Assembly (NCBI RefSeq): GCF_000407145.1
Contig: NZ_KE136472.1
Location: forward strand, 663,658-727,657
DNA length: 64,000 bases
Direction of reading: 5' to 3'
Source: Enterococcus caccae ATCC BAA-1240
GTDB lineage: Bacteria > Bacillota > Bacilli > Lactobacillales > Enterococcaceae
The translations under genes and the position numbers were made by a program. The notes under the pieces were generated by a model, which ran no database searches, was not told where the DNA came from, and saw only the letters and a list, made by a program, of their open reading frames with translations. The stretch's first letter is position 1. Every line of letters starts with the position of its first letter. Positions 54,235 to 64,000 of the stretch are shown here, in pieces.

Positions 54235-54362
54235 AGACAAGTTGAAGTGTCTTATTATTTATTGGAAACCGCTGAACGTTTCTTAAAAATACAGAAATAA
54301 GTGATTCAAAGAGATGCAATTTTTTGAGAATTTCAGTAAAATAGGAGAAGGAGGCGAAAGTC

Positions 54363-54884
54363 ATGCACCAGATATATATAGATATTCTTATAGATGCAAT
54401 TATTGAACAATTTGAAACAGAAGAAAAATTTTATACAGACTATCTCCAAATCTCAAAAGACAATTGGGATAATTGGAAAACAGGTAGAATTAATTTGACG
54501 AGTGAAGAAATGCAAAAAGTGAAAAATTTGTTTTCTGATTATGAATGGATGCTAACACAAAAGATATTACGTCAAACGATTTTATTCCCAGAAAAAAGAA
54601 ACATTGCTGTTTCGGAATACAAACGATTGAAGACAGTGATCGCTAAAAAATGGCTGCAGTCTGGAGTCGGCATCGCTGAATTGATTCCGTCAAAGGCTAA
54701 TCATGAAGAAAAAGAACAAGCTTTTATTGATTTGAAGGTGACTGTTTCATATAACGAATGGGGATTTGACGATATTGTGACATTTCGATTACCTGCCACA
54801 TTGCAAGGACAACTTGAAGGGTCAAGGGTTGAGTTATTAGATTGGGTAAATGAAAATTTGATGGGTACTTACGTTGGTGAATAA
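54363..54884 (+). CDS. Hypothetical protein
   Basis: 173 residues, soluble. The N-terminal half is helical (YIDILIDAIIEQFETEEKFY, then SKDNWDNWKTGRINL resembling a helix-turn-helix region), the C-terminal half is beta-type (DLKVTVSYNEWGFDDIVTF). No family recognised with confidence. GGAGGCGAAAGTC supports the ATG. The next gene starts 20 bases after its stop. Confidence 0.75.
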   Translation: MHQIYIDILIDAIIEQFETEEKFYTDYLQISKDNWDNWKTGRINLTSEEMQKVKNLFSDYEWMLTQKILRQTILFPEKRNIAVSEYKRLKTVIAKKWLQSGVGIAELIPSKANHEEKEQAFIDLKVTVSYNEWGFDDIVTFRLPATLQGQLEGSRVELLDWVNENLMGTYVGE

Positions 54885-54904
54885 GTAAGTAAGGGAGTTT
54901 TTTT

Positions 54905-55105
54905 GTGAAACAAATTTTAGGAATTTTATCCGTCATCATAGTATTAGGTGCTGTTATTTATGTTTTTTTTGGTCATGCAGCACCAAAAGAAAAGCCGCAA
55001 AATAGCAATGAAAATATGAAAGAAACAAATGTGAGCACGCTAACAACTACATCTGAAATACAAACGAAAACATCGACAACTATGACTACAACAGCTGTTG
55101 ATTGA
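54905..55105 (+). CDS. Small membrane or secreted Thr/Ser-rich protein
   Basis: 66 residues: an N-terminal hydrophobic segment (KQILGILSVIIVLGAVIYVF) and a Ser/Thr-rich tail with many TTT and TST runs. GTG start at 54905 behind AAGGGAG. It looks like a surface-exposed small protein anchored by its helix. Function unknown. Confidence 0.7.
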   Translation: MKQILGILSVIIVLGAVIYVFFGHAAPKEKPQNSNENMKETNVSTLTTTSEIQTKTSTTMTTTAVD

Positions 55106-55198
55106 TTGTCTGAAAAAAAACTGATATAATCAGTCAGCCATTATCCGCCTCTAAAGAAGTTTAGTGACGGAACGAATACAAAACAAAGTAGGGAATGT

Positions 55199-55822
55199 AT
55201 GAATAGTCAAAGGTATAAGAAGAAAAAAGTAAAGAAAACGAATTTACCAGCACTTTTTGCAGGTTTGTTGATCGTTGGGGTCGCGTTTATCTTTTCAATC
55301 AATGTATTGTCAGACAACTCACATATAGAAGAAGAGACAGCTCAACAACAAGAACAAGTATCAAAAGAGCAGTTTATTGATAGGATAAGTCCTCATGCTA
55401 AAGAATTACAAGCTTCTTATGGTGTTTTACCCAGTATTATTATTGGACAAGGGATTTTAGAATCAAATTGGGGACAAAGTACCTTAGCGTCTAAGTATAA
55501 TAATTTATTCGGTATCAAGGCTTATGGGGAACAAAAAAAGGTTAATCTTGAGACGAGAGAATACATTAATGAAGAGTGGATCGTTATTCAAGGTGACTTT
55601 AGAGTTTACAATACGTGGGAAGAGTCAATGGATGATCATACACGCTTATTTGTTAATGGTGTAACATGGAATCCCCGTTTATATGAGCATGTTCTGTTGG
55701 CAAAAAATTATAAGCAAGCAGCACAAGCTTTGCAAGATGCTGGCTATGCAACGGATCCGACATATGCAGATAAGGTGATTCATGTAATCGAAAGTTATGA
55801 TTTAAATCAATATGATCATTAA
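55199..55822 (+). CDS. Endo-beta-N-acetylglucosaminidase (GH73)
   Basis: 207 residues. A membrane anchor (LPALFAGLLIVGVAFIFSIN) is followed by the GH73 domain: PSIIIGQGILESNWGQSTLA carries the catalytic Glu, and YNNLFGIKAY plus FRVYNTWEESMDDHTRLF are family motifs. It cleaves GlcNAc-MurNAc bonds in peptidoglycan, affecting cell separation. There are no LysM or other wall-binding repeats, so it stays membrane-tethered. The start ATG follows GTAGGGAATGT. Confidence 0.92.
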   Translation: MNSQRYKKKKVKKTNLPALFAGLLIVGVAFIFSINVLSDNSHIEEETAQQQEQVSKEQFIDRISPHAKELQASYGVLPSIIIGQGILESNWGQSTLASKYNNLFGIKAYGEQKKVNLETREYINEEWIVIQGDFRVYNTWEESMDDHTRLFVNGVTWNPRLYEHVLLAKNYKQAAQALQDAGYATDPTYADKVIHVIESYDLNQYDH

Positions 55823-55850
55823 TTTTATGAGGTAAAAAGGAGTAGATCAA

Positions 55851-56558
55851 GTGGATGAAAAGTGGGTACCAGAAATCGTGACGCCTTTAAAGCAAGATAT
55901 TGTTCGAGTGCCAAAAGTTATAGCTAAAGCGAGCGGTATTCGGATTTTTGGCAAAAAAATCAAATCAATTATTTTTACAACAGACATTGCTATTATTCGG
56001 AATACGGATGCTAATGCCGTAATCGCCGTGTATCCATTCACGCCTCATCCTGCAATTACTAAAAGTATTATTGAAGCTGCTGATATTCCTGTTTTTTCAG
56101 GTGTAGGGGGTGGCTTGACGCAAGGACAACGATGTGCGTACATGAGTTTATTTGCAGAAGCGCAGGGATCGATAGGTGTAGTGTTGAATGGTCCGACTCC
56201 TGTTGAAACAGTAGAAATGGTTTGTGAAGTAGTTGATATTCCAGTAGTTAGCACAGTAACATCTATACATACACCAATTGACGAAAAAATTGCGGCTGGT
56301 GTGACGATGGTCAATATCAGCGCTGGTAAAGATACGGCAAAGACAGTCAAGTTCTTCCGTGACAAATACCCGGAGTTGCCGATTATTGCAACAGGCGGTC
56401 CGACCGACGAGTCTATTACAGAGACTATCGAGGCTGGCGCAAATGCCATTACGTATACGCCACCAAGCAATGGAGAGCTTTTTAGTCACAAGATGGAAAA
56501 ATATAGAAATTTAGAAAAAAAAATGACAGTTGAGAACAATCTAGAAAAACAGTACTGA
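55851..56558 (+). CDS. TIM-barrel protein of unknown function (annotated as hydrolase in related genomes)
   Basis: 235 residues. The sequence shows alternating strands and helices of a phosphate-binding TIM barrel: VFSGVGGGLTQGQRC, GSIGVVLNGPTPVETVEMV, TMVNISAGKDTAKTV and IIATGGPTDESITETIEAGA with the characteristic GG-phosphate loop. GTG start at 55851 behind AAAGGAG. It follows the glucosaminidase with 28 bases between; a terminator follows. The substrate cannot be inferred from sequence. Confidence 0.75.
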   Translation: MDEKWVPEIVTPLKQDIVRVPKVIAKASGIRIFGKKIKSIIFTTDIAIIRNTDANAVIAVYPFTPHPAITKSIIEAADIPVFSGVGGGLTQGQRCAYMSLFAEAQGSIGVVLNGPTPVETVEMVCEVVDIPVVSTVTSIHTPIDEKIAAGVTMVNISAGKDTAKTVKFFRDKYPELPIIATGGPTDESITETIEAGANAITYTPPSNGELFSHKMEKYRNLEKKMTVENNLEKQY

Positions 56559-56587
56559 AAAACTATCGTTTTTAATGGAAGCTCTGT

Positions 56588-56627
56588 AAAATTTCAATGA
56601 AAAAACTTATTTTTCATTGAAATTTTC
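56588..56627 (+). terminator. Terminator after the TIM-barrel gene
   Basis: A 17-bp A/T-rich stem (AAAATTTCAATGAAAAA with TTTTTCATTGAAATTTT). The high A/T content makes it moderately stable. Confidence 0.75.
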
Positions 56628-56644
56628 AGAGTTTTGTACTATTG

Positions 56645-57405
<761 letters not shown>

Positions 57406-57407
57406 GC

Positions 57408-58736
57408 GTGGAAAGGAACGAAACCGCAAAAGGACCAGTTGGTCAAACGGAAACTGAAAATGGAAAATCAGCAATTTTAGGATTACAGCATTTGTTGGCA
57501 ATGTATGCAGGAGCTGTTGCAGTTCCTTTGCTTATTGGAACTGGTTTAAATTTCAATTCAGAACAAATGACCTATTTGATTTCAATCGATATTTTTATGT
57601 GTGGTATTGCAACGTTACTACAGTTGACTGTTAATAAATTTTTTGGTATTGGATTACCAGTGGTGCTTGGTTGTGCCATACAAGCGGTAGCGCCTCTGAT
57701 TATGATCGGCAGCGATAAAGGGGTAGGAGCAATTTATGGCTCGATTATTGCTTCTGGGATTTTCGTTGTATTGGTCTCAGGTATTTTTTCAAAAATCAAA
57801 AAACTGTTTCCGCCGTTGGTAACTGGAACTGTGATTACTGTAATTGGTTTAACACTGATACCAGTTGCTGTTGAAAAAATGGGCGGTGGAGTAGCAACGG
57901 ATCCAAGTTTTGGGAATGGTACAAATTTACTTTTAGCTTTTGTAACGATTGGTTTAATCATTATTATTCAAGTATGGGCAAAAGGATTTATAAAATCGAT
58001 TGCAGTTTTAGTCGGATTAGTCGGGGGGACAATCCTTGCTGCTGTGCTGGGTCAAGTTGACTTAGCGCCGGTAGGTCAAGCAACATGGTTTCATTTTCCT
58101 CAACCTTTTTATTTTGGGACACCGACATTCGATATATCTTCGATTTTATTGATGATTATCATTTCGATCGTTAGTATGGTTGAATCAACGGGCGTTTACT
58201 TTGCTCTGGGGGATATTACTGGTAAACATATTGGCGAAGAAGAATTGAAAAAAGGGTATAGGGCAGAAGGTTTGGCTGTTATTTTAGGTGGTATTTTTAA
58301 TACCTTTCCTTATACAGGTTTTTCTCAAAACGTGGGGCTAGTTCAACTTTCTGGGATCAAAACACGTCGACCAATTTATTATTCTGCTTTTTTCCTGGTT
58401 GCATTAGGTTTATTACCAAAGGTTGGAGCGATTGCTCAAATTATCCCTGAACCTGTCTTAGGTGGAGGGATGTTAGTGATGTTTGGCATGGTAGCTGTTC
58501 AAGGAATGAAAATGTTATCGAAAGTTGATTATAATAACGATAAAAATTTATTGATCATCGCCGTTTCAATTGGTTTTGGACTAGGCTTCAATATGATTCC
58601 GACATTATTTCAACAAATGCCAGAAACAGTGAGAATGTTTACGGGTAACGGAATTGTAATGAGTAGTTTGACAGCAATTATTTTAAATCTATTATTTAAT
58701 GGCTTAAAAAGTGAAGAACAAACTGATAGGCTCTAA
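57408..58736 (+). CDS. pbuX: Xanthine permease (nucleobase:cation symporter-2)
   Basis: 442 residues with about 12-14 membrane segments. The NCS2 signature is visible in [20 protein letters not shown] (QN.G...TR.....) and [21 protein letters not shown] start at 57408, 3 bases after xpt. It imports xanthine (possibly also uric acid) by H+ symport. Expression follows the xpt riboswitch. A terminator at 58743 ends the operon. Confidence 0.94.
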   Translation: MERNETAKGPVGQTETENGKSAILGLQHLLAMYAGAVAVPLLIGTGLNFNSEQMTYLISIDIFMCGIATLLQLTVNKFFGIGLPVVLGCAIQAVAPLIMIGSDKGVGAIYGSIIASGIFVVLVSGIFSKIKKLFPPLVTGTVITVIGLTLIPVAVEKMGGGVATDPSFGNGTNLLLAFVTIGLIIIIQVWAKGFIKSIAVLVGLVGGTILAAVLGQVDLAPVGQATWFHFPQPFYFGTPTFDISSILLMIIISIVSMVESTGVYFALGDITGKHIGEEELKKGYRAEGLAVILGGIFNTFPYTGFSQNVGLVQLSGIKTRRPIYYSAFFLVALGLLPKVGAIAQIIPEPVLGGGMLVMFGMVAVQGMKMLSKVDYNNDKNLLIIAVSIGFGLGFNMIPTLFQQMPETVRMFTGNGIVMSSLTAIILNLLFNGLKSEEQTDRL

Positions 58737-58742
58737 TACTCG

Positions 58743-58774
58743 AAAAACCGGACATTTCTCCGGTTTTTCTTTTT
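58743..58774 (+). terminator. Terminator after pbuX
   Basis: AAAAACCGGA (58743-58752) pairs with TCCGGTTTTT (58759-58768), then CTTTTT. Confidence 0.9.
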
Positions 58775-58783
58775 ATGATCGTC

Positions 58784-58859
58784 TAATACGAACATTAATA
58801 TTAAAAAAAAATATAATATTCGATTTTGTTTTGACACGTAAGAATTCCATTGCTAAAAT
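58784..58859 (+). promoter_or_regulatory. pur promoter with two PurR boxes
   Basis: Promoter TTGACA (58831-58836), 17 bases, TAAAAT (58854-58859) with TGC before it. PurBoxes: TAATACGAACATT (58784-58796) and, inverted, AATATTCGATTTT (58815-58827); each fits AWWWCCGAACWWT at about 11 of 13 positions. The pair just upstream of the promoter matches PurR operators of Firmicutes. Confidence 0.75.
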
Positions 58860-58890
58860 AAAAGAGAATAGAGAAAGAAAGGGGAATGTT

Positions 58891-59379
58891 ATGTCTGTTG
58901 TAGTTTCGGTAGTTATGGGAAGTACGTCTGATTGGTCAACAATGAAACATGCTTGTGATTGCCTAGAAGAGTTTGATATTTCTTATGAAAAAAAAGTGGT
59001 TTCGGCTCATCGGACGCCTGACTATATGTTTGAATTTGCTGAACAAGCACGTGCTCGTGGTATTAAAGTCATTATTGCTGGAGCAGGAGGAGCAGCTCAT
59101 TTACCAGGAATGATCGCAGCAAAAACAACGTTACCTGTAATCGGTGTTCCCGTTCAATCAAAGGCACTTAACGGGCTAGATTCATTACTATCAATTGTAC
59201 AAATGCCTGGAGGAGTGCCAGTTGCTACCACTGCAATTGGAAAAGCTGGCGCCGTTAATAGCGGACTACTTGCAGTTCGAATGCTTTCCATGTATGATGT
59301 AGAATTAGCAGAGAAATTAGAAGAAAAACGTAGATTTCTCGAAGAGACTGTGATGGAAAGTAGTGATGAACTTGAATAG
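58891..59379 (+). CDS. purE: N5-carboxyaminoimidazole ribonucleotide mutase
   Basis: Converts N5-CAIR to CAIR in purine synthesis. 162 residues; the substrate loop is [16 protein letters not shown] and the active-site region [11 protein letters not shown], with [14 protein letters not shown] typical of PurE class I. The ATG at 58891 follows AAAGGGG; the open frame extends to 58711 but that part crosses the promoter and terminator. It ends inside purK, which starts at 59366. Confidence 0.96.
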   Translation: MSVVVSVVMGSTSDWSTMKHACDCLEEFDISYEKKVVSAHRTPDYMFEFAEQARARGIKVIIAGAGGAAHLPGMIAAKTTLPVIGVPVQSKALNGLDSLLSIVQMPGGVPVATTAIGKAGAVNSGLLAVRMLSMYDVELAEKLEEKRRFLEETVMESSDELE

Positions 59380-60493
59380 ACCATTATTACCAGGACAAAT
59401 GATCGGGATTATTGGTGGTGGACAATTAGGTAGAATGATGGCTTTAAGCGCACGGGAAATGGGTTTCCGTGTAGGTGTATTAGATCCAGCAGTTGATTGT
59501 CCAGCTGCTCAAGTTGCTGATTGGCATTTGTTAGCTGATTACGATGATATAGAAGCGTTAGAAGAATTGGCAAGACGAGCCCAAGTTCTAACATATGAAT
59601 TTGAGAATGTAGATGTCGGAGCATTGATGCATGTTCAAGATTTGGTAAGTATTCCCCAAGGTACTGATCTTCTAGCGATCACTCAAGATCGCTTGTTAGA
59701 AAAATCATTTTTAGAAGCAAATAATATCGTAATAGCACCGTTTGCCACGATTGTTAGTCCAACTGATATCCAAGATGCGATTGATGGAATTGGTTACCCT
59801 TGTGTGTTGAAAACAACGCGTGGAGGATATGACGGTAAAGGTCAATATGTTTTATACAGCACTTCAGATTTGGCTCCTTCAATGAATGTTCTTAGAGAAG
59901 GGACGTGTGTGTTAGAGGCTTGGATTCCATATGAGAAAGAAATCTCAGTCTTGGTAAGTGGAAATGGTCGGGGTGAGATTACGGTTTTTCCAGTAGTAGA
60001 AAATATTCACAGAAATAATATTCTGCATGAAACGATAGCTCCTGCAAGAGTAAATGATGAGGTCGTTGAAGAGGCTCAGCGAATTGCACGGGTTATCGCC
60101 GAAGCTGTTGAATTGGCAGGTACGTTAGCTGTTGAGATGTTTTTGACGAGTGATGGTGGGATTTACGTAAATGAGTTGGCACCGCGACCGCATAATTCTG
60201 GACACTACTCGATTGAAGCTTGTTCATTAAGTCAATTTGATGCTCATATCCGTGGGATTTGTGGTTGGCCTTTACCAAAAGTTGAACTTTTGTCAGAAGC
60301 TGTAATGGTCAACATCTTAGGAAATGAAGTTTATGAAACAATGGATATAATTTCTGAAAAACCAGATTGGCATTTCCATTATTATGGTAAAGCAGAAGCT
60401 AAAAAAGATAGAAAAATGGGTCATATTACGATTTTGACCGAAGATATTTTTGATACATTAGAAGATATTTATCAAACCAATATTTGGGATTAA
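59366..60493 (+). CDS. purK: N5-carboxyaminoimidazole ribonucleotide synthetase
   Basis: ATP-grasp enzyme that carboxylates AIR to N5-CAIR, the substrate of PurE. 375 residues from the ATG at 59366; opening [23 protein letters not shown]-grasp regions [17 protein letters not shown] and [18 protein letters not shown]. It overlaps the purE end by 14 bases. The next gene is purB, 18 bases away, so the three form one operon. Confidence 0.96.
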   Translation: MNLNRPLLPGQMIGIIGGGQLGRMMALSAREMGFRVGVLDPAVDCPAAQVADWHLLADYDDIEALEELARRAQVLTYEFENVDVGALMHVQDLVSIPQGTDLLAITQDRLLEKSFLEANNIVIAPFATIVSPTDIQDAIDGIGYPCVLKTTRGGYDGKGQYVLYSTSDLAPSMNVLREGTCVLEAWIPYEKEISVLVSGNGRGEITVFPVVENIHRNNILHETIAPARVNDEVVEEAQRIARVIAEAVELAGTLAVEMFLTSDGGIYVNELAPRPHNSGHYSIEACSLSQFDAHIRGICGWPLPKVELLSEAVMVNILGNEVYETMDIISEKPDWHFHYYGKAEAKKDRKMGHITILTEDIFDTLEDIYQTNIWD

Positions 60494-60511
60494 AAAGGAG
60501 CAAACAAACGA

Positions 60512-61807
60512 ATGATCGATCGTTATACACGACCTGAAATGGGTGCTATTTGGACAGATGAAAACCGTTATAAAGCTTGGCTGGAAGTTGAAATTTTAGC
60601 GGATGAGGCATGGGCTGAATTAGGTGATATTCCTAAAGAGGATGTGCAAAAAATTCGTGAAAATGCTTCATTTAATGTAGAGCGTATTTTGGAAATCGAA
60701 GCAGAAACAAGACATGATGTAGTCGCATTTACGCGTGCGGTGTCAGAAACCTTAGGCGAAGAACGTAAATGGGTCCATTATGGTTTAACAAGTACGGATG
60801 TAGTAGATACCGCTTATGGCTATTTATTGAAGCAAGCAAATGATATTTTACGGGAAGATTTAAAGACGTTTACTGCAATCATTGGTGAAAAAGCGAAAGA
60901 ACATAAAGATACTGTTATGATGGGGCGGACGCATGGAGTGCATGCTGAACCGACAACATTTGGCTTGAAACTAGCGTTATGGTATTCAGAAATGAAAAGA
61001 AATGTAGAGCGTTTTGAACATGCAGCCAAAGGCGTAGAAGCCGGGAAAATCAGTGGAGCAGTTGGAACCTTTGCAAATATTTCTCCTTTTGTTGAAGAAT
61101 ATGTTTGTGAGCATTTAGGGATCAGAGCACAAGAGATCTCTACTCAAGTTTTACCTCGTGATTTACATGCCGAGTATTTGTCATCTATGGCTCTGATTGC
61201 GACAAGTATTGAAAAATTTGCAACTGAAATTCGTGGTTTGCAAAAATCAGAAACGAGAGAAGTAGAAGAATTCTTTGCGAAGGGGCAAAAAGGATCCTCC
61301 GCAATGCCTCATAAGCGTAATCCAATTGGTTCTGAAAATATGACAGGTCTTGCTCGTGTGATTAGAGGTCATATGGTGACTGCTTATGAAAATGTTACAT
61401 TGTGGCATGAACGAGATATTTCTCATTCTTCAGCAGAGCGGATCATTATTCCAGATACGACGATTTTATTGGATTATATGCTAAATCGTTTTTCTAACAT
61501 TGTAAAGAATTTAACTGTATTTCCTGAAAATATGAAGAGAAATATGGATGCAACTTTTGGTTTGATTTATAGCCAACGTGTTTTATTAAAATTAATCGAT
61601 CATGGAATGGCTCGTGAAGCTGCGTATGATTTGGTTCAACCCAAAACAGCTTATGCATGGGATCATCAGACCGCTTTTAGACCATTACTTGAAGCAGATG
61701 ATAAAATTACTTCAATTTTGTCTAAAGAAGAACTGGATGATGCATTCGATTATAATTATCATTTGAAAAACGTTGATATCATTTTTAAACGTGTAGGTCT
61801 TGTTTGA
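60512..61807 (+). CDS. purB: Adenylosuccinate lyase
   Basis: Acts twice in purine synthesis: on SAICAR and on adenylosuccinate. 431 residues; the fumarase/aspartase signature is [20 protein letters not shown], with the catalytic loop present, and the N-terminus [14 protein letters not shown] is typical. AAAGGAG serves the ATG. Its position inside the pur cluster directly after purK and before purC differs from species where purB lies apart. Confidence 0.97.
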   Translation: MIDRYTRPEMGAIWTDENRYKAWLEVEILADEAWAELGDIPKEDVQKIRENASFNVERILEIEAETRHDVVAFTRAVSETLGEERKWVHYGLTSTDVVDTAYGYLLKQANDILREDLKTFTAIIGEKAKEHKDTVMMGRTHGVHAEPTTFGLKLALWYSEMKRNVERFEHAAKGVEAGKISGAVGTFANISPFVEEYVCEHLGIRAQEISTQVLPRDLHAEYLSSMALIATSIEKFATEIRGLQKSETREVEEFFAKGQKGSSAMPHKRNPIGSENMTGLARVIRGHMVTAYENVTLWHERDISHSSAERIIIPDTTILLDYMLNRFSNIVKNLTVFPENMKRNMDATFGLIYSQRVLLKLIDHGMAREAAYDLVQPKTAYAWDHQTAFRPLLEADDKITSILSKEELDDAFDYNYHLKNVDIIFKRVGLV

Positions 61808-61820
61808 AGAATATACCATA

Positions 61821-61858
61821 GTAGCGGGGCACAATAATGTGTTTCGCTGCTTTTTTTG
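61821..61858 (+). terminator. Terminator after purB
   Basis: A 12-bp stem (61821-61832 with 61839-61850, several G-T pairs) and seven T. It ends the purE-purK-purB transcript. Confidence 0.85.
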
Positions 61859-62140
61859 AGTTAATCATCTCCGAGCGGCTTGTTAAAATAGTGAAAATTG
61901 GCTCAAATTTTTTTGAATCAATGATGTTTTAGAAATTGCGAACTATTGTTCTTTATCGTCATTGTTCTAATTGGAAATTGCTACTAGAAAGTCGACAAAA
62001 CAACTTTTTTTCAGAAAATCCATTCAAAATATGCGCACCTTGTGTTTCACTATTTCCAACAATCGCATTAGGGATAGAATAGTACTAGTTGAGTGAATAG
62101 ATCTTTCTATAGGAATAGTGATAACCGTTTGTTTGAATTA

Positions 62141-62190
62141 AAAAGGGGCTGAGATATAACTGGAAGAGTTATATCTCAGCCCCTTTTTAA
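62141..62190. terminator. Terminator (GGCTGAGA family)
   Basis: A 21-bp perfect stem (62141-62161 with 62167-62187) with A/T flanks; third member of the dispersed family. It can serve the reverse-strand gene at 62208 and forward transcripts. The DNA 61859-62140 has no recognised gene. Confidence 0.93.
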
Positions 62191-62207
62191 TAAGAGTTGT
62201 TAAAGTT

Positions 62208-62594
62208 TTAAACCGTAATTTCTTGGAGTTTTCGCATTGGTGCAATTACTGGTGATTTTAGCATAGAAAGTAAGTGATCAATGAAAAGATAACTACATTC
62301 TTGTGAATTGAAATAGACGTGTATACAGTATTTATTTTTAAAAAAATGCTGTTCGTGTATTTGATGTATGATTAGCTCGTTATTTAAACTGTTTATATAA
62401 CGAAATGTTCGCTTACGTCGTTCTGAATGACGTTGAACTGCACGCTTTAAGTTTTTGAATGTGTAATAAGTACTATGTTGATTTAATTTGTGAACTTCCT
62501 CCAATGCCAGTAAATCATTATACAATTTTGTTCTTTCATCAGGTGATAATTCTCTCAAAAAATCCTGAGCCAAACTGTCATAATCGCTAGTCAT
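62208..62594 (-). CDS. Hypothetical protein
   Basis: 128 residues, soluble and charged. MTSDYDSLAQDFLRELSPDE then helical segments with ERTKLYNDLLALEEVHKLN and a basic RRKRTFRYINSLNNEL region; possibly an RNA- or DNA-binding small protein. The ATG at 62594 has GGGAGGGAAC 6-8 bases upstream; six earlier codons (62612) lack one. It lies reversed between two pur transcription units, an odd interruption of the cluster. Function unknown. Confidence 0.75.
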   Translation of the reverse strand: MTSDYDSLAQDFLRELSPDERTKLYNDLLALEEVHKLNQHSTYYTFKNLKRAVQRHSERRKRTFRYINSLNNELIIHQIHEQHFFKNKYCIHVYFNSQECSYLFIDHLLSMLKSPVIAPMRKLQEITV

Positions 62595-62732
62595 TCTTGT
62601 GTTCCCTCCCAAAAAATCATCATTGATAACAAAAAAATAAAAGTGAATTATTCCTTTTGATTAGCATACCATTTTTGCTGTTGGTTGTAAATGCTTACAA
62701 TGTTTTCTTGGATTTTTTTTAAAACGAAAACC

Positions 62733-62810
62733 TTAAACACGAACTATATATGTATTTATGCGCATTATTGTTAATAAAAAATTGACGATGTTTGAGAGTC
62801 TTGTTAAACT
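62733..62810 (+). promoter_or_regulatory. Promoter of the purC unit with a PurBox-like site
   Basis: TTGACG (62782-62787), 17 bases and TAAACT (62805-62810) with TG before it. AAACACGAACTAT at ~62735-62747 matches a PurBox at 11 of 13 positions; a second, inverted box is not clear. Confidence 0.6.
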
Positions 62811-62897
62811 ATAAATGAATAGATAGACGAATTAAATCTGACATTTGTTTAGATAATGTACGGAAAAGGATGTGTCAATTCAGTGAGGAATGAAACA

Positions 62898-63599
62898 ATG
62901 TTATACGAAGGAAAAGCTAAGAAACTATTTAAAACAGACGATTCTAAAGTTTTGAGAGTAGAATATTTAGATCAAGCAACTGCATTAAATGGTGCTAGAA
63001 AGGATTCTATAGCAGGAAAAGGATCGTTGAATAATCAGATAACCTCTCATGTTTTTGAGCAATTTACACAAATGGGTATTCAAAATCATTTTATTGGTAA
63101 AATATCTAATCACGAACAATTGATCGAAGCTCTCGATATGATTCCATTGGAGGTTGTTGTCAGAAATGTTTCAGCAGGCAGCTTTTCGTCGCGTTTGGCA
63201 ATTACAGAAGGGGAGCCACTTGCTTTTCCAGTATTGGAATTTTACTTCAAAGAAGATGACCTAGATGATCCGATTATCAATGAAGATCACATTAAAGTTT
63301 TACAGATTGCAACTGAACAAGAAATTTTAACAATCAAACAAGAAGCTCACAAGATAAACCAAGCCTTGATTACGTTGTTTCATAAAATCAATATTCGTTT
63401 AATTGATTTCAAAATCGAGTTTGGCAAAAGAGCAGACGGAACAATACTACTAGCGGATGAAATTACACCAGATACTTGCCGATTGTGGGATGAAAAAACA
63501 AATGATCATTTAGACAAAGATGTTTATCGTAGGGATTTAGGGGAGATTGTACCCGTTTATCGAGAAGTATTAGATCGTTTAGAAAAAATAATTCACTAA
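62898..63599 (+). CDS. purC: SAICAR synthetase
   Basis: Condenses CAIR with aspartate, ATP-dependent. 233 residues; LYEGKAKKLFKTDDSKVLRV opens the protein, MIPLEVVVRNVSAGSFSSRL and ADEITPDTCRLWDEKTND (an acidic active-site region) are family motifs. I prefer the ATG at 62898 (GAGGA upstream); a GTG at 62883 giving five extra residues is possible. It leads purC-purS-purQ. Confidence 0.95.
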   Translation: MLYEGKAKKLFKTDDSKVLRVEYLDQATALNGARKDSIAGKGSLNNQITSHVFEQFTQMGIQNHFIGKISNHEQLIEALDMIPLEVVVRNVSAGSFSSRLAITEGEPLAFPVLEFYFKEDDLDDPIINEDHIKVLQIATEQEILTIKQEAHKINQALITLFHKINIRLIDFKIEFGKRADGTILLADEITPDTCRLWDEKTNDHLDKDVYRRDLGEIVPVYREVLDRLEKIIH

Positions 63600-63621
63600 A
63601 AATAAAGGAGAGTTGTTTCGA

Positions 63622-63870
63622 ATGTATAATGTTAAAGTTTATGTTACCTATAAAGATTCTGTGTTGGATCCACAAGGAGAAGCTGTCAAAGGAGCTGTTC
63701 ATCGTTTAGGCTATAGCGAGATTGATGAAATCCGTATGGGAAAGTATTTTGAAATCAAAGTTAATAAAACTTCTCGTCCAATTGAGCTTGTGATCGAAGA
63801 AATTTGTGACAAATTACTTGCTAACGTAAACATGGAGATGTATCGATACGAGATCGAGGAGGAACGGTAA
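63622..63870 (+). CDS. purS: FGAM synthase subunit PurS
   Basis: 82-residue small subunit that bridges PurL and PurQ in formylglycinamidine synthesis. Pattern [40 protein letters not shown] matches PurS. AAAGGAG precedes the ATG at 63622. It is followed after 1 base by purQ, so it is co-translated. Confidence 0.95.
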   Translation: MYNVKVYVTYKDSVLDPQGEAVKGAVHRLGYSEIDEIRMGKYFEIKVNKTSRPIELVIEEICDKLLANVNMEMYRYEIEEER

Positions 63871-63871
63871 A

Positions 63872-64000
63872 ATGAAGTTTGCGGTAATTGTTTTTCCAGG
63901 ATCAAATTGCGATAGGGATCTACTGTGGGCAGTCAAAGATATTTTAGGTGAAGAAGCTGAATATGTGAGACATGATGCGAGTAGTTTGGCTGGTTTTGAT
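63872..64000 (+). CDS. purQ: FGAM synthase subunit PurQ, N-terminal part (cut by window end)
   Basis: Opens [20 protein letters not shown], the glutamine-amidotransferase class I start of PurQ (VFPGSN motif), and reads to the window edge without a stop. GAGGAGGAA lies just upstream, inside purS. The glutaminase active-site Cys lies outside the window. Confidence 0.94.
   Translation, partial: MKFAVIVFPGSNCDRDLLWAVKDILGEEAEYVRHDASSLAGFD

Noticed and set aside
54905-55105. Bacteriocin or pheromone precursor
   Set aside because: It has a hydrophobic N-terminus and a small size, but no double-glycine leader, no known pheromone pattern and no processing or immunity neighbours.

Overview
This 64 kb window comes from a low-GC Gram-positive chromosome, almost certainly an Enterococcus or a very close lactic-acid relative. 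The evidence is the primosome pair dnaB/dnaI, a PBP4/5-type low-affinity penicillin-binding protein, the tsaB-rimI-rimI-tsaD operon, RNA-controlled argS, xpt and mgtC genes, CtsR-type control of clpB, and strong ribosome binding sites with ATG/GTG/TTG starts. I did not assign a species.

Layout. 1-9.9 kb: the end of an Mga-like regulator, an aldo/keto reductase, then polA-mutM-coaE and nrdR-dnaB-dnaI (DNA replication and repair), and a lipoprotein. 10-12 kb: an Mg2+ M-box riboswitch ahead of an mgtC-like gene with a damaged start, then an acetyltransferase. 12-19 kb: clpB behind a CtsR-type operator and a roughly 500-nt leader holding three 120-bp tandem repeats; the ohrR/ohr peroxide-response pair; several reverse-strand housekeeping or hypothetical genes. 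19.6-30.8 kb: lepA, cspA, two tandem small-RNA genes, a KtrB potassium channel subunit, a trehalose-type PTS permease with TreR and cre sites, a nucleoid-associated protein, a membrane protease, tadA and the SRP RNA.

30.94-40.45 kb: a heavily decayed prophage inserted at the 3' end/terminator of the SRP RNA gene and bounded by a 53-bp direct repeat (attL/attR). Integrase, repressor, late regulator, terminase, head-closure protein and the original amidase lysin are all pseudogenes. A CHAP plus GH24 lysin with its own promoter and palindrome, an acyltransferase and a few small proteins remain open.

40.5-64 kb: lipoproteins; a three-gene SPFH / zinc-ribbon / TPM envelope operon resembling Bacillus ydjGHI without pspA; PBP4/5; tsaB-rimI-rimI-tsaD; argS behind an arginine-type T-box; an oxidoreductase; a GH73 glucosaminidase; xpt-pbuX behind a guanine riboswitch; and the purine genes purE-purK-purB and purC-purS-purQ (cut by the window end) with PurR-type boxes. 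Salvage (xpt-pbuX) and de novo synthesis (pur) thus sit side by side, one under a riboswitch and the other apparently under PurR.

Most notable and least explained: (i) two paralogous small RNAs at 22.8 and 23.0 kb with a compensatory base change in the terminator stem; (ii) the 120-bp repeats of the clpB leader, with arms that can pair in mutually exclusive ways; (iii) a repeat family found just after the riboswitch terminators of both mgtC and argS; (iv) the intact lysin in a dead prophage.
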